From contig NZ_CP126740.1 in NCBI RefSeq assembly GCF_030246925.1, positions 2,418,001 to 2,482,000 of the forward strand: 64,000 nucleotides of DNA. Direction: 5' to 3'. This DNA comes from Microbacterium sp. zg-Y625 (lineage in GTDB: Bacteria > Actinomycetota > Actinomycetes > Actinomycetales > Microbacteriaceae). The position numbers and the translations under genes were made by a program. The notes under the pieces are model-generated. The model worked only from the letters and a program-made list of their open reading frames with translations, searched no databases and had not been told where the DNA came from. Every line of letters begins with the position of its first letter. Position 1 is the first letter of the stretch. Of this stretch, positions 16,036 to 24,509 are shown piece after piece.

Positions 16036-16842
16036 ATGGATGCCACACACGCGCATGGCGGCGGCGGATCGCTCGACGCGCTCGTCGTGTTCGTCGCCGT
16101 CGTGGCGGTGGCCTGCTACCTCGGCGGCGTCGCCGGCTCACGCCGACGCGGCCGCGACTGGCCCGTGTCGCGCACGGTGCTGTGGTGCGCCGGGATCGCG
16201 GCCGGCGCCGCCGCTGCGGCGGGTCCGCTGGCTGCGGCCGCCCATGAGAGCTTCACGGCCCACATGTGGGCGCATCTGCTGGGCGGCATGGCGGCCCCGC
16301 TGCTGATGGTGCTGGCCGCCCCCGTCACCCTCGCCCTGCGCACCCTCGACGTCACCCCCGCCCGGCGCCTGAGCCGGCTGCTGCGCAGCGCCCCCGCACG
16401 GTTCCTGTCCCACCCGATCCCGGCCGCCGTGATCAATGCCGGTGGCCTCTGGCTGATCTACCTCACGCCGCTCTTCGACGCGATGCGCACGCAGCCGCTC
16501 GTGCACGTGCTGGTGCACGCGCACCTGGTCGCGGCCGGGTACCTCTTCCTCGCCGCCGTGATCGGGCTCGATCCCCGCCCCCACCCGCCGGGGCGCGTGC
16601 TGACGTCGATCGTGCTCGTGGCGACGATGGCCTCGCACGGCATCCTGGCGAAGTACCTCTACGCCAACCCGCCCGCAGGTCTCGATGTCCTCGACGTGCG
16701 GGCGGGGGCGCAGCTGATGTACTACACGGGCGCGTGGGTCGAAGCGGTCACGATCGTGATCTTCTGCGCGCAGTGGTACCGGGCGACCGGTGTCACTTCC
16801 CGCGCTTCGAGGCCGGCAGGAACACGGCTCGAACGAGCTTGA
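16036..16842 (+). CDS. CtaG/Caa3-type cytochrome c oxidase assembly-like membrane protein
   Basis: A 268-residue protein with about seven membrane helices. The family signature is visible in HMWAHLLGGMAAPLLMVLAAPVTLALR, LVHVLVHAHLVAAGYLF and the C-terminal YYTGAWVEAVTIVIFCAQW. CtaG-like (caa3_CtaG) proteins are linked to copper delivery to heme-copper oxidases. It follows the DUF2243 gene by 12 nt. The 3' end overlaps the convergent hypothetical gene by 50 nt, an unusually long convergent overlap. Confidence 0.88.
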   Translation: MDATHAHGGGGSLDALVVFVAVVAVACYLGGVAGSRRRGRDWPVSRTVLWCAGIAAGAAAAAGPLAAAAHESFTAHMWAHLLGGMAAPLLMVLAAPVTLALRTLDVTPARRLSRLLRSAPARFLSHPIPAAVINAGGLWLIYLTPLFDAMRTQPLVHVLVHAHLVAAGYLFLAAVIGLDPRPHPPGRVLTSIVLVATMASHGILAKYLYANPPAGLDVLDVRAGAQLMYYTGAWVEAVTIVIFCAQWYRATGVTSRASRPAGTRLERA

Positions 16843-17374
16843 TCGCCAGAACCGACGCCACGACCCACGGTCCGATCACGAGGATGGGGTCGAGCCAGGC
16901 GTGCTTCAGGTCGATGCGCCCTCGTCCGACGCGCGAGGCGATCGGGTGGTGGGCGATCTCTCCCGCCACGCCCGACTCGGTGATCGGGTCGTCGGGACGC
17001 TTGCTGAAGAGCGAGGTGACGTGGGCGGTGACGGCATCCACCCGGTCTCCCGCCACGAGCAGCAGCCAGTGTGCGGTCTGCCCTTCGCTGAAGCGGTCGT
17101 ATGCGAACCGGCGGATGCGTCCGGAGATGCCGTGCAGCGGCTGGGCGGTGCCGAAGACGGGCGTGACGCGCTCGTGCTCGATCGAGCGCTCGCGGCCGCT
17201 CGCGCCGGCCTGCTGCGGGGGCAGCTCCCAGTGAGCACCGGTCTCGATGCCCGGCTGCTCTCGCGGGAACGCGGGCCGGTCTGCCGGGTCGAGGTCGGCG
17301 CCCCAGCCGGGGATGCGGGCGCGCAGCGCCTCGGGGTCGGGGGTGGAACCGGGCTTGTCTGCGGTGTAAGGCAT
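16793..17374 (-). CDS. Conserved hypothetical protein with C-terminal membrane helix
   Basis: A 193-residue protein: an N-terminal Pro-rich part, a central region (GISGRIRRFAYDRFSEGQTAHWLLLVAGDRVDAV) and one membrane helix at about 165-187 (ILVIGPWVVASVLAIKLV) followed by a basic tail. No domain is recognised. It lies 23 nt downstream of the alcohol dehydrogenase and is probably co-transcribed with it, perhaps as a membrane-anchored partner. It overlaps CtaG-like convergently. Confidence 0.65.
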   Translation of the reverse strand: MPYTADKPGSTPDPEALRARIPGWGADLDPADRPAFPREQPGIETGAHWELPPQQAGASGRERSIEHERVTPVFGTAQPLHGISGRIRRFAYDRFSEGQTAHWLLLVAGDRVDAVTAHVTSLFSKRPDDPITESGVAGEIAHHPIASRVGRGRIDLKHAWLDPILVIGPWVVASVLAIKLVRAVFLPASKRGK

Positions 17375-17397
17375 GTCGGTCTCCTTCGAAACGGCGC

Positions 17398-18540
17398 TCA
17401 GGCCACCGTGATGACGGGCTTGATGATGTCGTCGAGCTTCGACGAGAAGATGTGGTACCCCTCGGCGATGTGCTCGAGCGGAATGCGGTGGGTGATCATC
17501 TCACTGGGCTTGATGTGCCCCGCAGCGATGTGCTCGAGCAGCCGCGGCCACTGCCGCTTGACCGGGGCCTGGTTCATGCGCATCGTGACGCCCTTGTTCA
17601 TGGCGTCGCCGAACTTCACGGCGCTGAACAGCGGCCCGTAGGCGCCCATCACCGAGATCGTGCCGCCCTTGCGCACCGAGTCGATCGCCCAGTTGAGGGC
17701 CACCGGCGAACCGCCCTGCAGCTTGAGCTTGGCCGCCGTGACGTGCTGCATGATGTGCCCGTCGGCTTCGGCGCCGACCGCCTCGACCACGACGTCGGCG
17801 CCGAGTCCGCCGGTCTGCTTCTTCAGCTCGAGGACGATGTCGTTCACCTGGCCGAAGTTGATCGTCTCGGCGTGGGCGAACTCCTCGGCCTTGCGAAGGC
17901 GATAGTCCAGGTAGTCCACGACGATCACGCGACCGGCACCCATCAGCCAGCACGAGCGGGCGGCGGCCAGCCCGATGGGACCGGCGCCGAACACCACCGC
18001 GGTGTCGCCCTCGACGATGTCGGCCAATTGCGCGCCGAAGTAGCCCGTCGAGAAGGCGTCCGTCAGCAGCAGGGCGTCTTCGGGGTTGACGCCGTCGGGG
18101 ATCACAGCCGGTCCCACGTCGGCGAACGGCACGCGCACGAGCTCGGCCTGCCCGCCGTCGTATCCGCCGGCGGTGTGCGAGTAGCCGTAGATGCCGCCGA
18201 CCGCCGTGGCGTTGGCGTTGACGTTGTGGCAGTTGGAGAAGAGCCCGCGGGAGCAGAAGAAGCAGCTGCCGCAGAATATGTTGAAGGGCACCATGACGCG
18301 GTCGCCGACCGACAGGTTCTGCACCGACGAGCCGACCTGCTCCACCCTGCCGATGAACTCGTGGCCGAACGTGTGGCCCACCCGGGTGTCGGGCATCATG
18401 CCGTGGTACAGGTGCAGATCGGAACCGCAGATCGCGGCGAGCTCCACCCGAACGATCGCGTCGTTGGGGTGCTCGATCTTCGGATCGGGCTTCTCTTCCA
18501 CGCGGAGCTTGTAAGGCCCGCGGTAGGTCATGGCTTTCAT
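17398..18540 (-). CDS. Zinc-dependent alcohol dehydrogenase, formaldehyde-dehydrogenase-like
   Basis: A 380-residue medium-chain dehydrogenase. The catalytic zinc ligands are in AAICGSDLHLYHG and TFGHEFIG; the structural zinc site is CGSCFFCSRGLFSNC. The Rossmann loop is VFGAGPIGLAAA with an acidic VVDYLDYR downstream, favouring NAD. The long insert and overall pattern fit the glutathione-independent formaldehyde dehydrogenase-like branch common in actinobacteria. The actual aldehyde or alcohol is not known. GGAGG lies upstream of the ATG. Confidence 0.92.
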   Translation of the reverse strand: MKAMTYRGPYKLRVEEKPDPKIEHPNDAIVRVELAAICGSDLHLYHGMMPDTRVGHTFGHEFIGRVEQVGSSVQNLSVGDRVMVPFNIFCGSCFFCSRGLFSNCHNVNANATAVGGIYGYSHTAGGYDGGQAELVRVPFADVGPAVIPDGVNPEDALLLTDAFSTGYFGAQLADIVEGDTAVVFGAGPIGLAAARSCWLMGAGRVIVVDYLDYRLRKAEEFAHAETINFGQVNDIVLELKKQTGGLGADVVVEAVGAEADGHIMQHVTAAKLKLQGGSPVALNWAIDSVRKGGTISVMGAYGPLFSAVKFGDAMNKGVTMRMNQAPVKRQWPRLLEHIAAGHIKPSEMITHRIPLEHIAEGYHIFSSKLDDIIKPVITVA

Positions 18541-18634
18541 TCGCGCCTCCTTGTCGGTTCTTCAGTGTGGCGCGGCCACCGGCGCGGTACGCGGGGGTTG
18601 CCAAGCCAGCGCTGGCATGGCACAGAGGCCGCCG

Positions 18635-19129
18635 TCAGAGGGTGACCAGTCGCACGTCGCGCAGCTCTCCGGCGTCGAGCTCGGCGGTCATCATCGTGTG
18701 GTGGGGCTGCCGGCGGCGGTCGGTCGGCGATCCGGGGTTGAGAAGCCGCAGTCCGCCGGGGGTCGTGGTGTCCCACGGGATGTGGCTGTGGCCGAAGACC
18801 AGCAGGTCGGCGTCGGCGAAGGCGGCATCCATCCGCGTCTCCCGCCGGCGCGCGTCACCGGTCTCGTGGATCACCGCGACCCGTACGCCGTCGATCTCAC
18901 GCCGCGCGATCTCGGGCAGCCTGTCGCGCAGGTCGGCGCCGTCGTTGTTGCCGTAGACGCCGAGCACCGGGGCGTGCCGCTCCAGCTCGTCGAGGACGGA
19001 TGCCGCGACCCAGTCGCCGGCGTGGATCACGAGGTCCGCGGCATCCGCTGCGTGCAGCAGCGCGTCGGGGAGCCGGCGCGCGCGCCCCGGGATGTGGGTG
19101 TCGGACACCATCAGCAGCCGAGTGCTCAC
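18635..19129 (-). CDS. Metallophosphoesterase (YfcE/MJ0936-like)
   Basis: A 164-residue calcineurin-like phosphoesterase: LMVSDTHIPG (metal site I), VIHAGDWVA (II), VYGNNDGADL (III), VAVIHETG (IV) and LLVFGHSHIPW (V), followed by LNPGSPTDRRR. It is the short cytosolic YfcE type acting on phosphodiesters; the natural substrate is unknown. The GTG start at 19129 overlaps the stop of an 8-codon frame that carries the ribosome site. Confidence 0.9.
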   Translation of the reverse strand: MSTRLLMVSDTHIPGRARRLPDALLHAADAADLVIHAGDWVAASVLDELERHAPVLGVYGNNDGADLRDRLPEIARREIDGVRVAVIHETGDARRRETRMDAAFADADLLVFGHSHIPWDTTTPGGLRLLNPGSPTDRRRQPHHTMMTAELDAGELRDVRLVTL

Positions 19130-19152
19130 GGCCGGTGTCGTTCGTCGGTCAT
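19126..19152 (-). other. Mini-ORF (8 codons) coupled to the phosphoesterase start
   Basis: AGGAG followed by an ATG at 19152 opens a frame encoding MTDERHRP. Its TGA (19126-19128) overlaps the GTG start of the phosphoesterase. The gene itself has no other ribosome site, so initiation is probably coupled. Confidence 0.45.
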
Positions 19153-19350
19153 GTCGCGCTCCTTCGTCGCCCTCCACCCTCACCGATGGCCGGAACGGGG
19201 AATGAGGGCTTGACACCAGCGGTCCGGCGGGCCAGTACGGGAGGGGGCAGTGTTCATGCGCCGCATGCGCCCCGTTCACCTTCGGCCCATACGTTGATTG
19301 CGAACGCGCGACCGCACTTACGAAAGCGGCGCTTCGTTGTTGGATGATGA

Positions 19351-19360
19351 CAAACGTTTG
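19351..19360. promoter_or_regulatory. LacI-type operator CAAACGTTTG
   Basis: A perfect 10-nt palindrome with the central CG typical of LacI-family sites lies 53 nt before the solute-binding protein ATG. TTGGAT (19340-19345) and TAGTGT (19364-19369), 18 nt apart, could be -35 and -10 boxes flanking it. The operon's own LacI protein (23405-24427) is the likely ligand. Confidence 0.75.
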
Positions 19361-19375
19361 AGGTAGTGTCCCCCT

Positions 19376-19388
19376 GGTGGGACCCACC
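19376..19388. promoter_or_regulatory. Inverted repeat GGTGGG-A-CCCACC in the 5' leader
   Basis: This 13-nt perfect inverted repeat lies between the promoter and the ribosome site of the solute-binding gene. It could be a leader hairpin or a secondary operator. Confidence 0.4.
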
Positions 19389-19412
19389 TCAATGAAGAGC
19401 GAGAGGCACAGC

Positions 19413-20492
19413 ATGTTTGGATCACGCAAGAGGCACCTGGCGGTCATGGGAGCGGCGACTGTCGCCGTGCTCGCCCTCAGCGGGTGCGCCGGCGGAGACG
19501 CCGAGACCGAGGCCGACGCCGGCGACACCGGCTCGTCGGACGGAACGCTCATCGTCTACACGAACTCCAACTCGGACGGCCGCGGCGAGTGGATCCAGGC
19601 GCAGGCCGAAGAGGCCGGCTTCGACATCGAGATCGTGGGTCTCGGCGGCGCCGACCTCACCAACCGCATCATCGCCGAGAAGAACAACCCCGTCGGCGAC
19701 GTGGTGTTCGGTCTCAACAACATGTTCTTCGAGCAGCTGAAGGCCGAAGACGCCATCGTCGCCTACGAGCCGAGCTGGAGCGGTGAGGTTCCTGCCGACG
19801 CCGGCGACCCCGCCGACGGCGCCTACTGGCCGCTCGTGCAGCAGGCGATCGTCACCGTCTACGACGAGAACACCGTCTCGGACGCCCCCGACGACATCGA
19901 GCAGCTCGCGACGGACGAGGCTTACCAGGGCCGCTATGAGGTCAACCCCGCACTCGGTCAGGCGACGCCGCAGCTCGTGCTCGCCGGCATCCTCAGCCGC
20001 CACCTCGACGAGGACGGCGACCTGGGCGTCAGCGACGAGGGCTGGGAGATCGTGGAGTCGTACTACGCCAACGGCTCCCCCCTCGTGGAGGGCACCGACC
20101 TGTATGCCCGCATCACCCGTGACGAGGTCGACTTCGGCGTGCTGCCCTCCAGCGGCATCGCCGCCCGTGACGAGGAGTACGGCACCAGCACGGGCCTCGT
20201 CGTGCCCGAGTACGGCGTTCCCTACGTGACCGAGCAGATCTCCCTCATCAACGGCGCCGCCAACGAGACGCGCGCGCAGGAGTTCATCGACTGGTTCGGC
20301 AGCGCCGACGTGCAGGGCGCCTTCGCCGCTGAGTTCAACGCCATGCCGGTCAACGAGGCCGCCGTCGAGCAGGCCAACCCCGACGTGGTGGCACAGCTGG
20401 CCGAGATCCCGCGCCAGGACATCGACTTCGGCCTCGTGAGCGAGCACCTCGGCGACTGGGTCGAGAAGGTCACGCTCGAGTACATCGGCTGA
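19413..20492 (+). CDS. ABC transporter solute-binding lipoprotein
   Basis: A 359-residue extracellular binding protein, anchored as a lipoprotein: a basic start, a hydrophobic stretch, then lipobox VLALSGC, followed by an acidic linker. The mature part (LIVYTNSNSDGRGEWI, NPVGDVVFGLNNMFFEQL, VPEYGVPYVTEQISLI) resembles family-1 binding proteins of the FbpA/phosphonate type. The ligand cannot be read from sequence. The ATG at 19413 has GAGAGG 7 nt upstream; in-frame ATGs at 19392 and upstream lack one. First gene of a five-gene operon. Confidence 0.9.
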   Translation: MFGSRKRHLAVMGAATVAVLALSGCAGGDAETEADAGDTGSSDGTLIVYTNSNSDGRGEWIQAQAEEAGFDIEIVGLGGADLTNRIIAEKNNPVGDVVFGLNNMFFEQLKAEDAIVAYEPSWSGEVPADAGDPADGAYWPLVQQAIVTVYDENTVSDAPDDIEQLATDEAYQGRYEVNPALGQATPQLVLAGILSRHLDEDGDLGVSDEGWEIVESYYANGSPLVEGTDLYARITRDEVDFGVLPSSGIAARDEEYGTSTGLVVPEYGVPYVTEQISLINGAANETRAQEFIDWFGSADVQGAFAAEFNAMPVNEAAVEQANPDVVAQLAEIPRQDIDFGLVSEHLGDWVEKVTLEYIG

Positions 20493-20512
20493 GAAGGCGA
20501 CAGGCACAGACA

Positions 20513-21574
20513 GTGATCCGCTTCGACGACGTCGACGTCACCTTCGGTGAGCACCGCGCGGTGCGGGGGCTCAGCCTCGAGATCCGCGAGGGCGAGTTCT
20601 TCACGCTGCTGGGGCCCTCGGGCTGCGGCAAGACCACCGCGCTGCGTTCGCTCGCCGGCTTCATCCAGCCGACGGCGGGACGCATCGTCATCGGCGATCG
20701 CGACGTCACTAATGTGCCCAGCGAGAAGCGCGGCGTGGGGATGGTCTTCCAGAACTACGCCCTGTTCCCGAGCATGAACGTGCGCGAGAACATCGCCTTC
20801 GGGCTGGCTGTGCGCAAGAGCTCCAAGGCCGAGCAGCGCCGGCTGGTCGACGAGATCGCCGACCGCACCGGCCTCGCGTCGGCGCAGCTCGAGAAGAACG
20901 TCGCGGAGCTGTCGGGGGGTCAGCAGCAGCGGGTGGCGATCGCCCGTGCGCTGGTGCTGACCCCCAAGATCCTGCTGCTCGACGAGCCGCTGTCGAACCT
21001 CGACGCGAAGCTGCGGGTGCAGCTGCGCGAGCAGCTGAAGCAGCTGCAGAGCGAGGTCGGCGTCACGACCGTCTACGTCACGCACGACCAGGAGGAGGCG
21101 CTGACCCTCAGCGACCGCATCGCGGTACTGGATGCCGGTGAGCTGCAGCAGGTCGGCACCCCTGAGGAGATCTACGACCGCAGCGCCACCTCGTTCGTCT
21201 GCCGGTTCATCGGGGAGAGCAACCGCCTCACCCCGGCCGTGCTGCGGCGGCTGCGCGAGAGCGCGGCCGCGAGCGGCGCGGCATCCGACCTCCCCCTTCT
21301 CGATGAGAACGCGGAGAGCTACGTGCGCCCCGAGAAGGTCGCCGTCACGGTGGGAGCACCGGCGTCGGGGGCCGTCGCGGGCATTCCGTCCGTCGAAGGC
21401 ACCGTCGAAGGGCGCACGTACCACGGCAGCCACAGCGTCTACACGGTCGCCGTCGACGACGCGAAGCTGCGCGTGAGCGTGCCCGGCTCCGCCGCTGCGA
21501 AGCGGTGGGAGCCGGGGACGCAGGTCACCCTCGGCATCGATCCGCGCTGGGTCCTGCAGTACCCGGGAGCCTGA
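20513..21574 (+). CDS. ABC transporter ATP-binding protein
   Basis: A 353-residue importer ATPase of the PotA/FbpC class. It shows Walker A GPSGCGKTT (about 38-46), Q-loop FQNYALFP, signature LSGGQQQRVAIARAL, Walker B ILLLDEPLSNLD and switch His in VTHDQ. The last about 110 residues form a TOBE-like domain (SYVRPEKVAVTVG). It begins with GTG 21 nt after the binding-protein gene and energises the adjacent permease. Confidence 0.95.
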   Translation: MIRFDDVDVTFGEHRAVRGLSLEIREGEFFTLLGPSGCGKTTALRSLAGFIQPTAGRIVIGDRDVTNVPSEKRGVGMVFQNYALFPSMNVRENIAFGLAVRKSSKAEQRRLVDEIADRTGLASAQLEKNVAELSGGQQQRVAIARALVLTPKILLLDEPLSNLDAKLRVQLREQLKQLQSEVGVTTVYVTHDQEEALTLSDRIAVLDAGELQQVGTPEEIYDRSATSFVCRFIGESNRLTPAVLRRLRESAAASGAASDLPLLDENAESYVRPEKVAVTVGAPASGAVAGIPSVEGTVEGRTYHGSHSVYTVAVDDAKLRVSVPGSAAAKRWEPGTQVTLGIDPRWVLQYPGA

Positions 21575-21575
21575 G

Positions 21576-23408
21576 ATGGCGTTCAGCGCTCCCCCGCCGC
21601 CGGAGGCGGACGAGCTTCCGGCCGCGGCCGCCCCCGTGCCGCCGGCCCGCGCCGGCAGGCGGGGTCGGCGCGGCTCCGGCCAGGCGCGCGCCATGGTGCG
21701 CTCGCCCCTCGTGTGGGTCACCGGCGTCGCCGTGCTGTGGTTCGCCGCGGCGTTCCTCGTGCTCCCCAACCTCTCGCTGCTGGGGACGACCTTCTTCCCC
21801 GACGGACAGTTCAGCGTGCGGGCCGTGGAGAAGCTCCTCGGCAGCGAACGGGCGATGCGCACGCTGGGCAACAGCTTCCTGCTGGCGGTGACGCTGTCGA
21901 TCACCGTCAACATCGTGGGTGTCTTCATCGTGCTGGTCACGCAGTACTTCCGCGTCCGCGGGTCGCGCGTGCTGTGGCTCGGCTACGCCACGACGCTCAT
22001 CTACGGCGGCATCGTGCTGGCCGCCGGCTACAACTTCATCTACGGCCGGTTCGGGTTCGTGACGAACCTGGCGCTGAACATCTGGCCGGACCTCGACCGC
22101 GACTGGTTCTCGGGCTACTTCGCCGTCGTGTTCGTGATGACCTTCGCGACCACGACCAACCACATGCTCTTCCTGTCGTCGTCGCTGGCGAAGATCGACT
22201 TCGCCTCCATCGAGGCGGCGAAGCTCATGGGCGCCTCCACGTGGACGATCCTGCGCCGCATCGTGCTGCCGGTGATGCGGCCGATGCTCTTCGCCGTCAC
22301 CGTGTTGACCTTCCTCATCGGCCTGGGGGCCCTCACCGCCCCGCTCGTGCTCGGCGGTCCGGACTTCCAGACCGTGGCCCCCCTCATCGTCGACCTCTCC
22401 CGCAGCCCCGTGACCCGCGACATCGCGGCGCTCCTGGCGATCGTGCTGGGACTCGCGACGATCGTGCTGCTGGCGATCATGAACCGCGCCGAGAAGTCGG
22501 GCGTCTACTTCTCGGTGGCCAAGGTCGCCACCCCCATCCAGAAGCAGCCGATCCCCAACCCGGTCGCCAACGCCGTCGTGCACGTGCTGGCCTACCTCGT
22601 GTGGCTGATCTACCTCATCCCGGTCGTGCTGATCGTGCTGTTCTCGTTCGTCGACGCCCGCAGCATCCTCGCCGGCAGCATCACCCTCGACAGCTTCACG
22701 CTGCAGAACTACATCACGGTGTTCACCACCCCCGGAGCGATCCGCCCGTTCATCGTCAGCGTCGTCTACAGCGCCCTGGCGTCGGTGATCGTCGTGGTCG
22801 GGCTGCTCTTCGTCGCCCGCCTGCTGCAGCGCTACCGCAACCCGGTGACGTCGCTCATCGAGTACGTGCTGCACATCCCGTGGATCCTGCCCACGGTGCT
22901 CATCGCCCTGGGGCTCGTCATGACCTTCGACCGCCCCAACGGCTGGGTCGCCGGCGCCGTGCTCACCGGCACCCCGGTGCTGCTGCTGGTGGCCTACATC
23001 GTCATCAAGATCCCGTTCACGCTTCGCCTGCTGAAGGCGGCCTTCGCCTCGGTGCCGGATTCGCTGGAGGATGCCTCGCGCATCCTCGGCGCGAAGTCGC
23101 TGACGGCGTTCCGGCGGGTCATCATCCCCCTGGTGCTGCCCACCGCGGCGGCGATCACCGCGCTGAACTTCAACAGCCTGCTCGACGACTACGACGCGGC
23201 GATCTTCCTCTACCACCCGCTGTACAAGCCGCTCGGCGTCGCGATCCAGGAGAGCACCCGCGGCGAGAACAACCTCGACGCCATGCCGATCACGTTCGTC
23301 TACACCGTGCTGCTCATGATCATCATGGGTCTGGTGATGTATTTCGTGTACGGCCGCGGAGCGCGAGCCGGAAGTCCTCGCCGGCGCGGTCGGAGCGACC
23401 ACGCATGA
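21576..23408 (+). CDS. ABC transporter permease, fused two-half (FbpB-like)
   Basis: A 610-residue membrane protein made of two homologous permease halves with about 12 helices. Each half carries an EAA coupling loop: EAAKLMGASTWTILRRIVLP (first) and EDASRILGAKSLTAFRRVIIP (second). The fused layout is typical of ferric-iron and phosphonate-type importers. The N-terminal 35 residues are Pro/Ala-rich and cytoplasmic. The ATG follows the ATPase stop after one base, and the 3' end overlaps lacI by 4 nt. Confidence 0.93.
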   Translation: MAFSAPPPPEADELPAAAAPVPPARAGRRGRRGSGQARAMVRSPLVWVTGVAVLWFAAAFLVLPNLSLLGTTFFPDGQFSVRAVEKLLGSERAMRTLGNSFLLAVTLSITVNIVGVFIVLVTQYFRVRGSRVLWLGYATTLIYGGIVLAAGYNFIYGRFGFVTNLALNIWPDLDRDWFSGYFAVVFVMTFATTTNHMLFLSSSLAKIDFASIEAAKLMGASTWTILRRIVLPVMRPMLFAVTVLTFLIGLGALTAPLVLGGPDFQTVAPLIVDLSRSPVTRDIAALLAIVLGLATIVLLAIMNRAEKSGVYFSVAKVATPIQKQPIPNPVANAVVHVLAYLVWLIYLIPVVLIVLFSFVDARSILAGSITLDSFTLQNYITVFTTPGAIRPFIVSVVYSALASVIVVVGLLFVARLLQRYRNPVTSLIEYVLHIPWILPTVLIALGLVMTFDRPNGWVAGAVLTGTPVLLLVAYIVIKIPFTLRLLKAAFASVPDSLEDASRILGAKSLTAFRRVIIPLVLPTAAAITALNFNSLLDDYDAAIFLYHPLYKPLGVAIQESTRGENNLDAMPITFVYTVLLMIIMGLVMYFVYGRGARAGSPRRRGRSDHA

Positions 23409-24427
23409 GCGACGTGCCCGACCGCCCGCCCCTGCGGGTGACGATCAGCGACGTCGCCGCGGCCGCAGGCGTCTCGCGGGCCACGGCGACCCGGGCGCTG
23501 AAGGGCGAAGGGCGCTTCGCGGAAGAGACCCGCGCGCGCATCCTCGACATCAGCGAGCGCCTGGGCTACGTGCCGAACACGATGGCGGCCGAGCTCGCCG
23601 CCGGGCGCACCGGCACCGTCGGGCTGTTGCTGCGCGACGCCAGCAACCCGGCCTACGGCCTGCTGTTCTCGTGCCTGCAGGACGAAGCGAACCGGTGCGG
23701 ACTGGATCTGGTGACCGTGACGATCGGCGCCGACACCGGCGGCACGAAGCAGGTCACCGCCCTGCAGCGGCTGCTGGGCATGCGGGTGGCGGGCCTCATC
23801 GTCGCCACCGGCGGTGTGACGAGCGCACAGCTGGACCCCTTCGCCGACCAGGTGCCGATCATCCGCGCCGGCCGGGACGCCACCGGCGACCGCGTGCACT
23901 CGGTCGCCTATGACGAGCACACGCACGGCACACTGCTGGCCGATCACATCCACTCCCTCGGGCACCGCAGGGTCGCGGTGCTGGCGACGGACCCGGCGGC
24001 ATCCTTCCCCGAGCACGTGCGCGCCACCGCGATGCGGGACCGGCTCGAGGCCGCCGGCGTCGAGGTCGAGACGGTGCCGGTGTCGGCCGCGCCGGATGAC
24101 GGCGTGGACGCGGCGCTCGCCCTCGCCTCTTCCGGACGGATCACCGCCGTGCTGTGCCCCTCGGACTACCGCCAGCTGGCGGTGCTCCGCGCCGCGCGGG
24201 CGGCGCACCTCGACGTCCCCCGTGACCTCAGCGTCACCGGGTGCGACGGCATCCTCCCCGGCGCCGACCTGCTGGGTCTCACCACGGTGCGCATCCCCGT
24301 CGAGCAGGTGGCGCGCGAGACCGTCGAGGCGATGCAGCACCTTCTCGGTTCCGGTGACGACGGAGTGATCCGTCGCTCGCATGCCGGACCCCTCGTCCCC
24401 GGATCGACGGCGGCCACGCCGTCCTGA
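23405..24427 (+). CDS. LacI family transcriptional regulator
   Basis: A 340-residue repressor-type regulator. The N-terminal HTH and hinge are clear (VTISDVAAAAGVSRATATRAL, then YVPNTMAAELAAGRTGTVGLL). A periplasmic-binding-protein-like effector domain follows (LIVATGGV, HSLGHRRVAVLA, TGCDGILPGADL). The ATGA overlap with the permease shows it is part of the operon. The palindrome at 19351-19360 is the probable operator, so it likely controls its own operon in response to the transported compound. Confidence 0.93.
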   Translation: MSDVPDRPPLRVTISDVAAAAGVSRATATRALKGEGRFAEETRARILDISERLGYVPNTMAAELAAGRTGTVGLLLRDASNPAYGLLFSCLQDEANRCGLDLVTVTIGADTGGTKQVTALQRLLGMRVAGLIVATGGVTSAQLDPFADQVPIIRAGRDATGDRVHSVAYDEHTHGTLLADHIHSLGHRRVAVLATDPAASFPEHVRATAMRDRLEAAGVEVETVPVSAAPDDGVDAALALASSGRITAVLCPSDYRQLAVLRAARAAHLDVPRDLSVTGCDGILPGADLLGLTTVRIPVEQVARETVEAMQHLLGSGDDGVIRRSHAGPLVPGSTAATPS

Positions 24428-24509
24428 ACCTGCGGCGCGCGCCGGGTGTCGCCGCCCGATTCCCGTGCCGCATCCGCGCCCTTCCCGAGACCCCCGAAGG
24501 AACGACCCG

